Assembly: GCA_024516035.1 (NCBI GenBank)
Contig: CM044967.1
Location: 12,012,092-12,076,091, forward strand
DNA: 64,000 nucleotides
Direction of reading: 5' to 3'
DNA from: Bactericera cockerelli
Taxonomy: Eukaryota; Arthropoda; Insecta; Hemiptera; Triozidae
The position numbers were made by a program, and so were the translations under genes. The notes beneath the pieces are model-generated. The model saw only the letters and a list, made by a program, of their open reading frames with translations, was not told the origin of the DNA and did no database searches. The number at the start of each line of letters is the position of its first letter. Position 1 is the stretch's first letter. Below are positions 56,086 through 64,000 of the stretch, piece by piece.

Positions 56086-56699
56086 ACAAATTCAGGAGGT
56101 ACACGTTTCTATCATAAGAGGTATAAAATGAAAGAATTTATTCTCTTCATCTTTGATATGAAACTTTTAATTCGATAGAATCTAAGTGAGGTCTGCCGTT
56201 CACAGAACTGCTAGTATTTTTATTTTGAAAATCATTGAGTAGGTTATTGACTGAAATTCAATATTATAGTAATAATAATAATTATGTTAAAATGTCAAAT
56301 ACACATTGTAATATGAAACAAGAGATAGAGAAGGAGATGATTGGCTGCAATAATAAAATTATTTTATCACTAATAAAATAATAAAATCACAAGTCCCAGG
56401 ATTTGCAAAGAAACCATGATTCATGCAATTGTCTCGTTGCATAAGCCGGTGCAAATCAAGCTACAGTGGATGACAAACGACGAATTTGATCCCTGATGCC
56501 ATAAGGTATGAATATTTTCTCCAACCGTTCAGTGTAACCTGATAAACCTGTCTGAATTACCGGTAAATTCCTCTATTTCCCTCGTCATTTTAGCACAAGT
56601 CAGAGCAACTACTTTTCTCTACCATCACTTGTGGCATCTCCTTCCAACTGAACAGTTCTCTGATCCCTGAGATAACCCCAAGCTGCGACAGATTCAGTC

Positions 56700-57487
56700 A
56701 TGAACTTAAGTGATGTTCCTCTGAAGTTCATTTTCTTGATTTCCATTTGGTACCTCATGATTTATGGTAAGTCAACCCTTTGTCTTTTCATTTTCAAGAA
56801 ATTTAGATGCATATTATAGATTTTTTGCAACAAAAAACTTACTTAGTAAGTATTTCACGTAAGTTCTGTCAAATGCGCATTTTCAGCAGAATTAATTTTT
56901 GATTATGTAACATACTGATAATATTTGGCCACATTAAAATTTTGAAAGTCCTAAGAAACAAATCAAGCTTAGGGATTTGTATGAAGTTTATCAGGGTTTT
57001 CTTTCTTGTAAAGTTGGATAGAATGATTGGTTTTTATTAACATTCATTAAACATTTATAACTGCATATATATAAAAAAATTGCACAATAGGTTTCGTTTC
57101 TAACTAGAGTATTATACGAACTTATCCCTCTCTCAACATAAGGTTTTCTTGTTGTCACTTGAATCTTGGAGTTTTTGCAATCTACATGTTTACTATGTAA
57201 TTCGATGTTTCCACATTACTCATATCAGATTTTGTGATACAAAAAGTCCGTTTCTAATTTTGAAAAAAAAAAATCATTTTAATTTTGTTGGGCTCTAATA
57301 CGGTTATATTTTTCCCTCAGGACTCGGGACTAGCCTCTCATCCAAGGAAGAATCACACATGCCTGAACCCAACTCAGCCACAGGGATTCCTCTCAGTGGA
57401 ACTCTCTCACGACAACAACGAGCAAAGAGGGGGGACCCAACAGTGGACGTTAAGAACGGTAACACGAACATCCCCAACGAATTGTAA
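56700..57487 (+). CDS. secreted pro-protein, two exons, short open form
   Basis: Exon 1 (56700-56766) starts at an ATG followed by a hydrophobic signal sequence (KFIFLISIWYLMIYG), and ends at a consensus donor ATG/GTAAGTC. Exon 2 starts at 57321 after TTTTTCCCTCAG. The split codon (G + GA) joins in phase. Exon 2 continues GLGTSLSSKEESHMPEPN... to RQQRAKRGDPT, where RAKR is a furin-type cleavage site (residues 56-59). As sequenced, the frame ends at TAA (57485-57487) after 77 residues. The last residues (VKNGNTNIPNE) already resemble the downstream 30-residue repeats, so the original protein probably continued into them and the stop follows a frameshift. I do not recognise the family. An initiator-like TCAGT directly precedes the ATG. 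Confidence 0.5.
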
Positions 57488-57713
57488 ACAAAGATGAGAT
57501 TCTACTAAACACAAAAATTCAGGAGGTTGAAGTTCCTTCCTCTATTATTGAAATTGACGAAATTCACCATAGTGGCCAATTTGATGGAATAATTTAACAC
57601 TACATCAAAGGAGATTAAAGTAAATGGAACTGATATCGAAACCCGGGAAATAAAACTAGACGGACTATTTGAGGGAATTAATTTGAACGCTACATTGAAA
57701 GAGATTAAAGTAA
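57488..57713 (+). pseudogene. decayed proximal repeats of the secreted protein
   Basis: Reading frames change twice more here. IIEIDEIHHSGQFDGI (57541-57590) is in one frame. After a roughly 2-bp deletion, NTTSKEIKVNGTDIETREIK and LDGLFEGINLNATLKEIKVN run in another. A further one-base insertion near 57762, within a unit that has also lost about 12 bp, returns to the frame of the open distal array. The peptide sequence of the repeats is clearly preserved between the breaks. Confidence 0.6.
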
Positions 57714-58358
57714 ATGGAACTGCTATTCAAACCGGGGAAATGCAACTTGATGGAATACATTTGGAACTCTACATTACAGGAGAATAAAGTAAATGGTAGT
57801 GGTATCAAAAGCCAAGAAATTCAACTTGATGGTCTCTTTGATGGAATATATTTAAACGCTACATTAAAAAAGATTAAAGAAAATTTTACTGGTATTGAAA
57901 CCAAGGAAATTCAACTTGATGGCCTAATTGATGGAATACATCTGGACGCTACATTACAAGAGATTAAAGTAAATGGTACTGAAATTGAAACCCAACAAAT
58001 TCAACTTGATGGTCTATTTGATGGAATACATTTGAACGCTACAAGACAGGAGATTAAAGTAAATGGTACTGATATTGAAACCCAGGAAATACAATTTGAT
58101 GGTCTATTTGATGGAATACATTTGAACGCTACAAGACAGGAGATAAAAATAAATGGTACTGGTATTGAAACCCAGGAAATACAACTTGATGGCTTATTTG
58201 ATGGAATACATTTGAACGCTACATTACGGGAGAGTAAATTTAATGGTACTAATATTGAAACCCGTGATATTCAAATAGAACGACCATTCGAAGGAATAAA
58301 TTTGAACATTACATTACAAGAGATAAAAGTAAATTCTACTGTCATTATTTCAAACTAA
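57714..58358 (+). CDS. 30-residue repeat array, open distal part
   Basis: An open frame of 214 codons. The first about 16 codons are out of register, and from about 57764 it is a 90-bp tandem array to a TAA at 58356-58358. The unit is EIQLDGLFDGIHLNATxQ followed by EIKVNGTDIETQ. Six to seven units are seen, most with two N-glycosylation sequons (NAT and NGT). Spacing of hydrophobic residues every second position suggests beta strands and a possible beta-solenoid or beta-sheet stack. There are no Cys and no membrane helix. With the upstream signal peptide and furin site it would be an extracellular protein. The units differ by several substitutions, many of them conservative, which points to past selection. 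Function unknown. Confidence 0.55.
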   Translation: MELLFKPGKCNLMEYIWNSTLQENKVNGSGIKSQEIQLDGLFDGIYLNATLKKIKENFTGIETKEIQLDGLIDGIHLDATLQEIKVNGTEIETQQIQLDGLFDGIHLNATRQEIKVNGTDIETQEIQFDGLFDGIHLNATRQEIKINGTGIETQEIQLDGLFDGIHLNATLRESKFNGTNIETRDIQIERPFEGINLNITLQEIKVNSTVIISN

Positions 58359-58589
58359 GGATTTTCAACATATCAGCCTGTTGGATAGAATGCAATCAAA
58401 CAACAATATTTTAGGCTGAATTAAATGGTCAGTTAGATAGACTACAGATTCGGTATGTAGTTTATTAACAAATCAATAGATTTTAGGCATAGAGATAATG
58501 TCTCCCTCACAAAATACAGATAAAATCACATGTTTATCATACGAGTATAACATCTGAGACCAATTTTAATATTAAAATGACCATAAAAG

Positions 58590-58731
58590 GTTATCATATT
58601 TGTGTTAATCACTTTCGTGATGTCACAAGTACTCCAACTCATACTACTAAATTTTTACTGAACTTGGGACTCGAACCACCGACCTAAATGTTACAAGTCC
58701 GTCACTTTATCGATCAGCCTACTCAGGTTGG
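58590..58731 (-). repeat. tRNA-derived SINE, family B
   Basis: The tail (ATCACTTTCGTGATGTCAC) is at the left, and the head with GGTGGTTCGAGTCCCAAG on the minus strand is at the right. It matches 43345-43486. Confidence 0.85.
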
Positions 58732-59189
58732 TTTTTTTCAAGTTACAGAAGCAATTCACTATCGGAGCAATGGGATACTCACTCATTATATCTGAACAAT
58801 TGCACACTGTAAGAGATTGCAATGATTTTTTGTTCATTTTATTTTTCATTTTAACTTCACCCATCAGGACAACTATGTAACTATAGTAAAAAATTAAAAT
58901 ACTATTATTATTCCAATAAACTTATTCTCATAGAATATTTTGTTCATTATTCATTTTTCCTTTTGCTTTTCTTTCCATATTTTCAGCTCCACTATTTTAA
59001 TTTCAGCTGTCTCAAATAGATATGAAAAAATCTGTGAACATACACATTTCCTTTCATATAGATTGACAGGACCAAAAGCCAATGGTGACTCAAGGTAAAT
59101 TACCCAAAAATCATGTCAATCGTAATCACACTAAATATTGTTGATATGTCACAATCCCCATCACGATAATAAAAAAAGTTAGTCAGGTC

Positions 59190-59570
59190 CCCCCAAAATA
59201 CCGTAATGGGGCGCGATCAAAGTTCAAGATATCAAAAATGATCAAAGACCCTACTATTTTTTTAATTAAGAAATTTGTTATTACTTTTTTGTATCTTTAA
59301 CCAATCAAAGAAGCGCATTGCGGCATAATGCGCTGCGCGCATTCTGCGCGATTGACAATTTCTGGTTCTGTGATAAAACTATTTATACAAATTTCAGTCT
59401 TACCTACGTTTGATTCTGTTCACCACAGACACACAACACACAACACACAGACAGACCAGCCATGCTGAAATAACTTTTGGTTCTAGGCTATGATCGTCCA
59501 GAAATGTGAAAAACGGTAGTCAAATTTCGACAATACAAACTTTCCTATTAGGATAAGAAAGTAAAATCAT
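59190..59570. repeat. repeat block with CpG-rich palindrome
   Basis: Contains 'taatgcgctgcgcgcattct', a self-complementary GC-rich core, unusual in this AT-rich region. A CA-rich tract (near 59430) follows, and it ends 'ctttcctattaggataagaa', a palindromic end seen elsewhere in the window. It is probably part of an uncharacterised mobile element. Confidence 0.5.
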
Positions 59571-60295
59571 GTTGGGTCCCATGATTTTACCAACGAATCC
59601 CAATGCTACCTGTAATACTTAAATTACTAGATTAGTGTATTAATTACTCGACCAATGTTTATTGCAAATATTGCAATACTCAAGTCAAATTGTTTTCCTA
59701 TGTGTAAAAAATAGATCAATTGTACTCTTCTATTTTTCAGACACAGAATTGAGGTAGGTATATGCCGATGGTACAACGAAGCAAATCTACACATTGAAAA
59801 TTTCTTTACTAAAAATGCTTTGTGATTTAAAAATTAAAGAAAATAGAAGAACATGAATACTTACCCGATATAGTTGTCAGTATTATTATTAAAATTTAAA
59901 CAAGTTGATATTATAGAAATATTAAAACAGTTTCAAAAACACAAAATTGTTCTCGAAAAGTATTAAATGTCGAAAATTTCTACACCAAATTACATCAGAA
60001 TCGGGCACTTCAATTTTGATTCAAAGGCTCAATAGCTTGTAAGGGATTGATAAGACATTGACCGGTGTACAAGTACGTCAAAGTTATTCGTGAATTCTTC
60101 TTCTATGATAAGGTTTATCTGAGTTTCGCTTGTCTGTCCAGAAAATATTAGGGAGCTTAGATAAGAACACGTACAACTATTTCTCAGGTGTTTAGTGGTT
60201 AATTCCATGATTCTAAAATTACTATGTTAAACCGTTAAAACGCTAATAATGCTTTATACCAAAGGCCATCAGTTATTTATACAAGGTGTTTATAT

Positions 60296-60860
60296 GTGTT
60301 TGTTTTTTTTTTTTAATTTCAAATGGTACTCGAGATTTTAGGGGTGTCAAGTTTTTTTTAAACTTTCCACCCCTAAAAACTCGAGAACCGTTTGAAATTT
60401 AAAAAAATAACAAACACAAATAGGTTGTTATCCTTTATTTTTTGGGGGGATTACGTTTTAAAATAATCCTACAGTGCCCCAGTCAGGCTGGACAGTCTGG
60501 GCACGGACCAACTTTAAAATCTTAAATTGTTTTAAAAGTCTCATTGAGAGAAGTTCAAATTTGTGTCCCTTAAAGCGAGAAAATTAATTTAATATTAAAA
60601 ATTTCCCTCCCGAACACTTGAAAAGGGTGAAATACTATTAGTGGAGTTGTTTTTCAGGTAAAAAAATTAATTTTAACTTATTTTTCGCGCTCGGAGGGAC
60701 ACTCCAGAAGTATTTTCACACCTCTTTGTTCGTAAATTTGTTGAAATGCACTTCTATCAATGAGACCTTTAAACAATATGCCACACGATATACCATTCTA
60801 TTTAAGATTTTAAAGTTGGTCTGTACCCACCCTGACTGGGGCGCCGTAGGAATTTTTTTT
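60296..60860. mobile_element. foldback element related to 14137-15026
   Basis: Left and right parts are inverted copies: 'caccaactttaaaatctta'-type sequence (near 60510) versus 'taagattttaaagttggtct' (near 60805). Inner pairing is 'gcgagaaaattaatttaa' versus the complement near 60670. The outer-core sequence ('gccccagtcaggctgg') is shared with the arms of the 14137-15026 element, but the inner sequence is different. A separate small hairpin (TTTTAGGGGTG/CACCCCTAAAA) sits at 60340-60385. Confidence 0.7.
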
Positions 60861-60890
60861 TTGGGTTCTCGATTTTTAAGGACGGCAAGT

Positions 60891-60895
<5 letters not shown>

Positions 60896-60931
<36 letters not shown>
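60896..60931. repeat. poly(A) run
   Basis: About 35 A residues next to the foldback element. The Phe-rich and Lys-rich frames over it are artefacts. Confidence 0.95.
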
Positions 60932-60932
<1 letters not shown>

Positions 60933-60934
60933 AT

Positions 60935-62450
60935 CCCGAATAGTGATTTTTGCTTTGCTATTTACGTTTGAACAAAAAATTGGCCGGATGAATTATTATA
61001 GCTTTTAATTATTTTATATTTAGAATTGCTAACGAATTCTTCTGAACTAAGGGTATTTAAAAAAAATAAACTCGTGAATTTTTTACAGGAATGAATGTGA
61101 ACTTCGTTTCCAAATTACTAAATCTTATACAGTTTCAATGAAAACATGGATTCAGTATTCAATTCTACCTATTCTTATTACTAAGGGCTGCGTGGTCTTC
61201 ATTAAATATAATTATTTTAATCATGTGTGTGAGGGAAATTATCGTTGTAGTTTAGTAGTATGTTGTATTTATAGTACACTAGCGGGCTGTCGCCCGCTTT
61301 GCGGGCCGAGGCATGGCCGTGAAACCAAAAAGTCCTTTTTCGCCAATGGCAGGTGTTGTAGTGGGAATTTCGAAAAATCCCGTCTTATTGCACATCTAGA
61401 CCATAAGACAAAGCTACCTACCAAATTTCAGCTTCCTAGGACTTACGGTTTGGGCTGTAGAGCGATGATCAGTCAGTGAGTGGTCAGTCAGTGACTTTGA
61501 CATTTATATATTTAAGATTTAGTACAACTTCTCACTTTTTTGTTTGAAAGACTGACCAAAAAAATACTAGTTTCGATTAGAAAGCAAAGTTTAGTTTAGA
61601 TAGCAAGCTTACACTATCGAAAACCATATAGAAAATGCCTGGTGGTTACCTTCCTAAAGAGTAATTTATTAATAATACTAAAGAGTGTTATTGATAAATG
61701 TTATCAGAACATGCCTTCACGTCAAGTTGGTATATTCTCCATTTTTAGAGCGTGCTGAAATGTGGTAAGAGGAATTTTGGTCCCAATTTTTAATTCACAG
61801 CTTTTTGTTTTAAAAGTATAGATATTTTGACAAATAGCATGGACAAAGAATCAATCACACCAATAGTTAACATTTCAGGCGGAACCCGATACGAATTATG
61901 GACAATTCCCCTTTTGACGGGACCCGACATCATCTAATGGTGAAATTAATAGACGTTTCTGTGATACCTCTGTTGCACATCTCGGATAGCGTACTGTCTT
62001 GGATGGGGGAAAACGATTCTAAGCAATGACTTAAGTTATCGATTTTGTGTATTAATTACGCGCTAAATGTTTTTACGGCTTGGACATAACCAATTAAACA
62101 CGGAAAGGGTTTTAACAATTCAAATGCCGGACATTTTCCGATTTGACGGGACCCAAAACCACCTTTGATGTTTTTTCCCTCGAAAACCACCTTTGATGTT
62201 TTTTTCTCTCATCGACAAAAGGGATTTTGGGACTCAATTTACTAACTCCCGCTAGTGCTTGGAGCAACTCCTAAATGATTTTCAACATACAAATTCCTTA
62301 TGCGATTGACCTACTTTCAAAAATTAAATTTATGATGAAAATAAAATCCCACAAATATTACTTCCGAAAAACTTCCAAGTGTTTGCATTTGTAAAATAAA
62401 TATTTTTTTGCTCCTATTTCATTTTTCTTCATATTTCTGGATGTTACATA
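60935..62450. other. gene-free stretch
   Basis: No supported gene. It contains a dispersed repeat beginning 'actagcgggctgtcgcccgc' (61279-61520) and AT-rich unique sequence. Confidence 0.5.
61279..61520 (+). repeat. dispersed repeat with GC hairpin start
   Basis: Begins 'actagcgggctgtcgcccgc' (GCGGGC/GCCCGC stem) followed by 'tttgcgggccgaggcatggc', and ends 'gatgatcagtcagtgagtgg'. Sequences of this form (GC-rich stem, then a tail with GTCAGTCAGT) are widespread in insect genomes. Related pieces ('agggccatgcctcg') lie near 21958 and 42316. Element class not assigned. Confidence 0.55.
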
Positions 62451-62705
62451 GCCGTTACTTTCTGTCGGTCTGTCTGTACGTTAAAAGTATTCCTTGTAAC
62501 GCGCAAATCTCGGAAACTACTGAACGGATTTCGATGAAATTTTGTAAACATATAGGAGTTGTTTAGTAGATGATTTCATTTTAAATTAATTAACTTCGCA
62601 CTAGCGGTTCTGGATGAAAAAGACCATGTGCCTGACCACTAATTTTTTACTTAAAAACTTATATCTCGTAAACGGTGCACCCGATTTGATGAAATTTTGT
62701 ATACA
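62450..62705. repeat. dispersed repeat R2, inverted copy
   Basis: Contains 'attccttgtaacgcgcaaat', 'gaacggatttcgatgaaat' and 'ttcgcactagcggttctgg', the complement of 27110-27395 with moderate divergence. It leads directly into the TACAGGGTG-type blocks. Confidence 0.75.
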
Positions 62706-64000
62706 GGGTGTCCCACCAAACTTGGACACCTCAAATTACTCGGCCCCTGAAAGAGTTTTTGAAAAATAAAAAAAATCTAGGGTACATGTGCTAATTATGC
62801 GGTTTCAGTTATGAATTTTTTTTTATACAGGGTGGTTCAAAAGTCAGAAATTGAGGTGTCAACTTTCGATTTTTAAATGGATCGACCTGAATTTTATTTG
62901 ATAATTTTACTTCTAAATGATTCCTGAGTACTTTTTTAAACAAAAATATTACATACAGGGTGGTTTTTTTTCGACCAATTTTTTTTCTAAATCTTGAATA
63001 ACTCAAGTTCGGTTAATTTTTTCGATAACAAGAATAGAATGTGTTTGTGTAATGAATACACGCACTTTCAATTGGCATCAAAAATTTTTATACAGGGTGG
63101 TTCACAAGTGAAATAATGACTTGATTTTTTTTAAAACAGAGTTTTTTTAATTTTTTATTTAGGAATAATAATTCTCGTCTAATTTTACACATTTTTCGTT
63201 AGTCATATCGAAAAACAAAACTAAAGTGTTGTACAAGGTAAGACATAATTTTTTTGTAACACCCTGTATATGGGCAGTCAAAGAGACGCAAAATTAAATA
63301 TAAAGACTAAATATGCTAGAAAAACTTTAATTTTTAATTAAACTAAAAAGTTATGGTTTTTTAACTAATATTGTCGCATGGACCACCCTGTAGATATTTT
63401 CTTAAACTATCATGTGGGTACTCTAAGTTGTATAAAATTCAACGAACACTTCAAATCATGTGGGAAAAACAAGTAAAAAACACGAATTTGAAGCCATTTT
63501 CAATTTGGTGTCCACACTGAATGATTTTAAAACTTGAAATAAAAAGTAGGTAGGTGTAGACACAAAATTGAGCATGGCTTTTTGAATTCATTTTTTTTCT
63601 TTCAGATTTGGGCTCCTCGTTGAATTTTAGACAGTTTCGACTACCCATATGGTTTAAGAAAATATCTACAGGGTGGTCCATGCGACAATATTAGTTAAAA
63701 CACCATAACTTTTTAGTTTAATTAAAAATTAAAGTTTTTCTTGCATATTTAGTCTTTATATTTAATTTTGCCCATATACAGGGTGTTACAAAAAAATTAT
63801 GTCTCACCTTGTACAACACTTTAGTTTTGTTTTTCGATATGACTAACGAAAAATGTGTAAAATTAGACAAGAATTATTATTCCTAAATAAAAAATTAAAA
63901 AAACTCGGTTTTAAAAAAAAATCAAGTCATTATTTCACTTGTGAACCACCCTGTATAATTTTTTTTGATGCCAATTGAAAGTGCGTGTATTCATTACACA
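62700..64000. mobile_element. modular inverted-repeat array with TACAGGGTG block ends
   Basis: Short blocks are punctuated by ATACAGGGTG or its complement at about 62702, 62825, 62955, 63092, 63262, 63383, 63663, 63776 and 63950. From about 63037 to 63420 the sequence is repeated in inverted orientation from about 63645 to the window end, including the internal block ends. The spacer is about 225 bp. There are no coding sequences. The structure continues beyond the window. It looks like stacked non-autonomous elements, or one complex foldback that uses the same terminal motif repeatedly. Confidence 0.8.

Larger units (their letters stand above)
58360..60290. other. gene-free stretch downstream of the repeat-protein locus
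   Basis: Contains the SINE B copy at 58590-58731, a possible poly(A) signal near 58915 (AATAAA), and a repeat block at 59190-59570 with a CpG-rich palindrome. Nothing else can be supported. Confidence 0.5.

Noticed and set aside
55919..56104. 61-codon minus-strand frame
   Set aside because: Antisense of the decayed reverse transcriptase fragment.
57285..57497. 70-codon frame overlapping exon 2 of the secreted protein in another frame
   Set aside because: Crosses the splice acceptor and does not join exon 1 in phase; a shadow frame.
57484..57522. 39-nt micro-intron (GTAAAC ... CTAAAC ... TTCAG) that might bypass the stop in the secreted protein
   Set aside because: It is too short for a normal intron, and splicing it out leaves the reading frame different from that of the repeats, so it does not repair the gene.
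60716..60971. Frames with Phe or Lys runs
   Set aside because: Created by the 35-bp poly(A) run and the foldback element.

Overview
This window reads as nuclear DNA from an insect. It is AT-rich, has long introns flanked by GT/AG sites, and is crowded with tRNA-derived SINEs, mariner/Tc1-type and piggyBac-type elements, foldback elements and minisatellites. It holds a Toll receptor of the long arthropod class and a eukaryotic L-threonine ammonia-lyase split into eight exons. The style of the SINEs and the AT content would suit a hemipteran, but I cannot place the species from sequence alone.

Layout: 1-17,600 holds no gene I can support. It contains microsatellites, a 41-bp and a 22-bp minisatellite, several SINE families, an 890-bp foldback element (14,137-15,026) and a 103-bp TTAA-flanked MITE (16,427-16,529). 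A possible terminal exon of an unknown minus-strand gene sits at 17,608-17,919. From 18,000 to 28,000 there is a 17-bp minisatellite grown inside a MITE fragment, and a dead mariner (25,588-26,842). A single-exon Toll receptor lies on the minus strand at 28,283-32,156. Domain by domain it is complete, but three frameshifts interrupt it. At 36,519-38,768 lies a 2.25-kb palindromic Tc1/mariner derivative whose arms of about 0.9 kb both carry the transposase C-terminus.

From 41,819 to 54,449 (minus strand) eight exons join without error into a 428-residue PLP enzyme, L-threonine ammonia-lyase, with a C-terminal ACT domain. Its introns are packed with SINEs, LINE tails, a nested mariner fragment, a piggyBac-like MITE and a fresh retroposon with a 14-bp target duplication. 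Its 3' UTR begins with a 21-bp tandem array.

The least familiar locus is at 56,700-58,358 on the plus strand, about 2.2 kb from the 5' end of the ammonia-lyase gene and divergent from it. A signal-peptide exon splices in phase to an exon encoding a furin-type RAKR site. It is followed by about nine 30-residue repeats that I do not recognise, most with two N-glycosylation sequons. Indels break the frame in the first third of the array, while the last six repeats are fully open. The right edge (62,700-64,000) is a modular inverted repeat built from short blocks that each start or end with a TACAGGGTG-type motif, and it runs off the window.

The genes show no sign of acting in one pathway. Toll is an innate immunity/development receptor, the ammonia-lyase is amino-acid catabolism, and the repeat protein is of unknown function.
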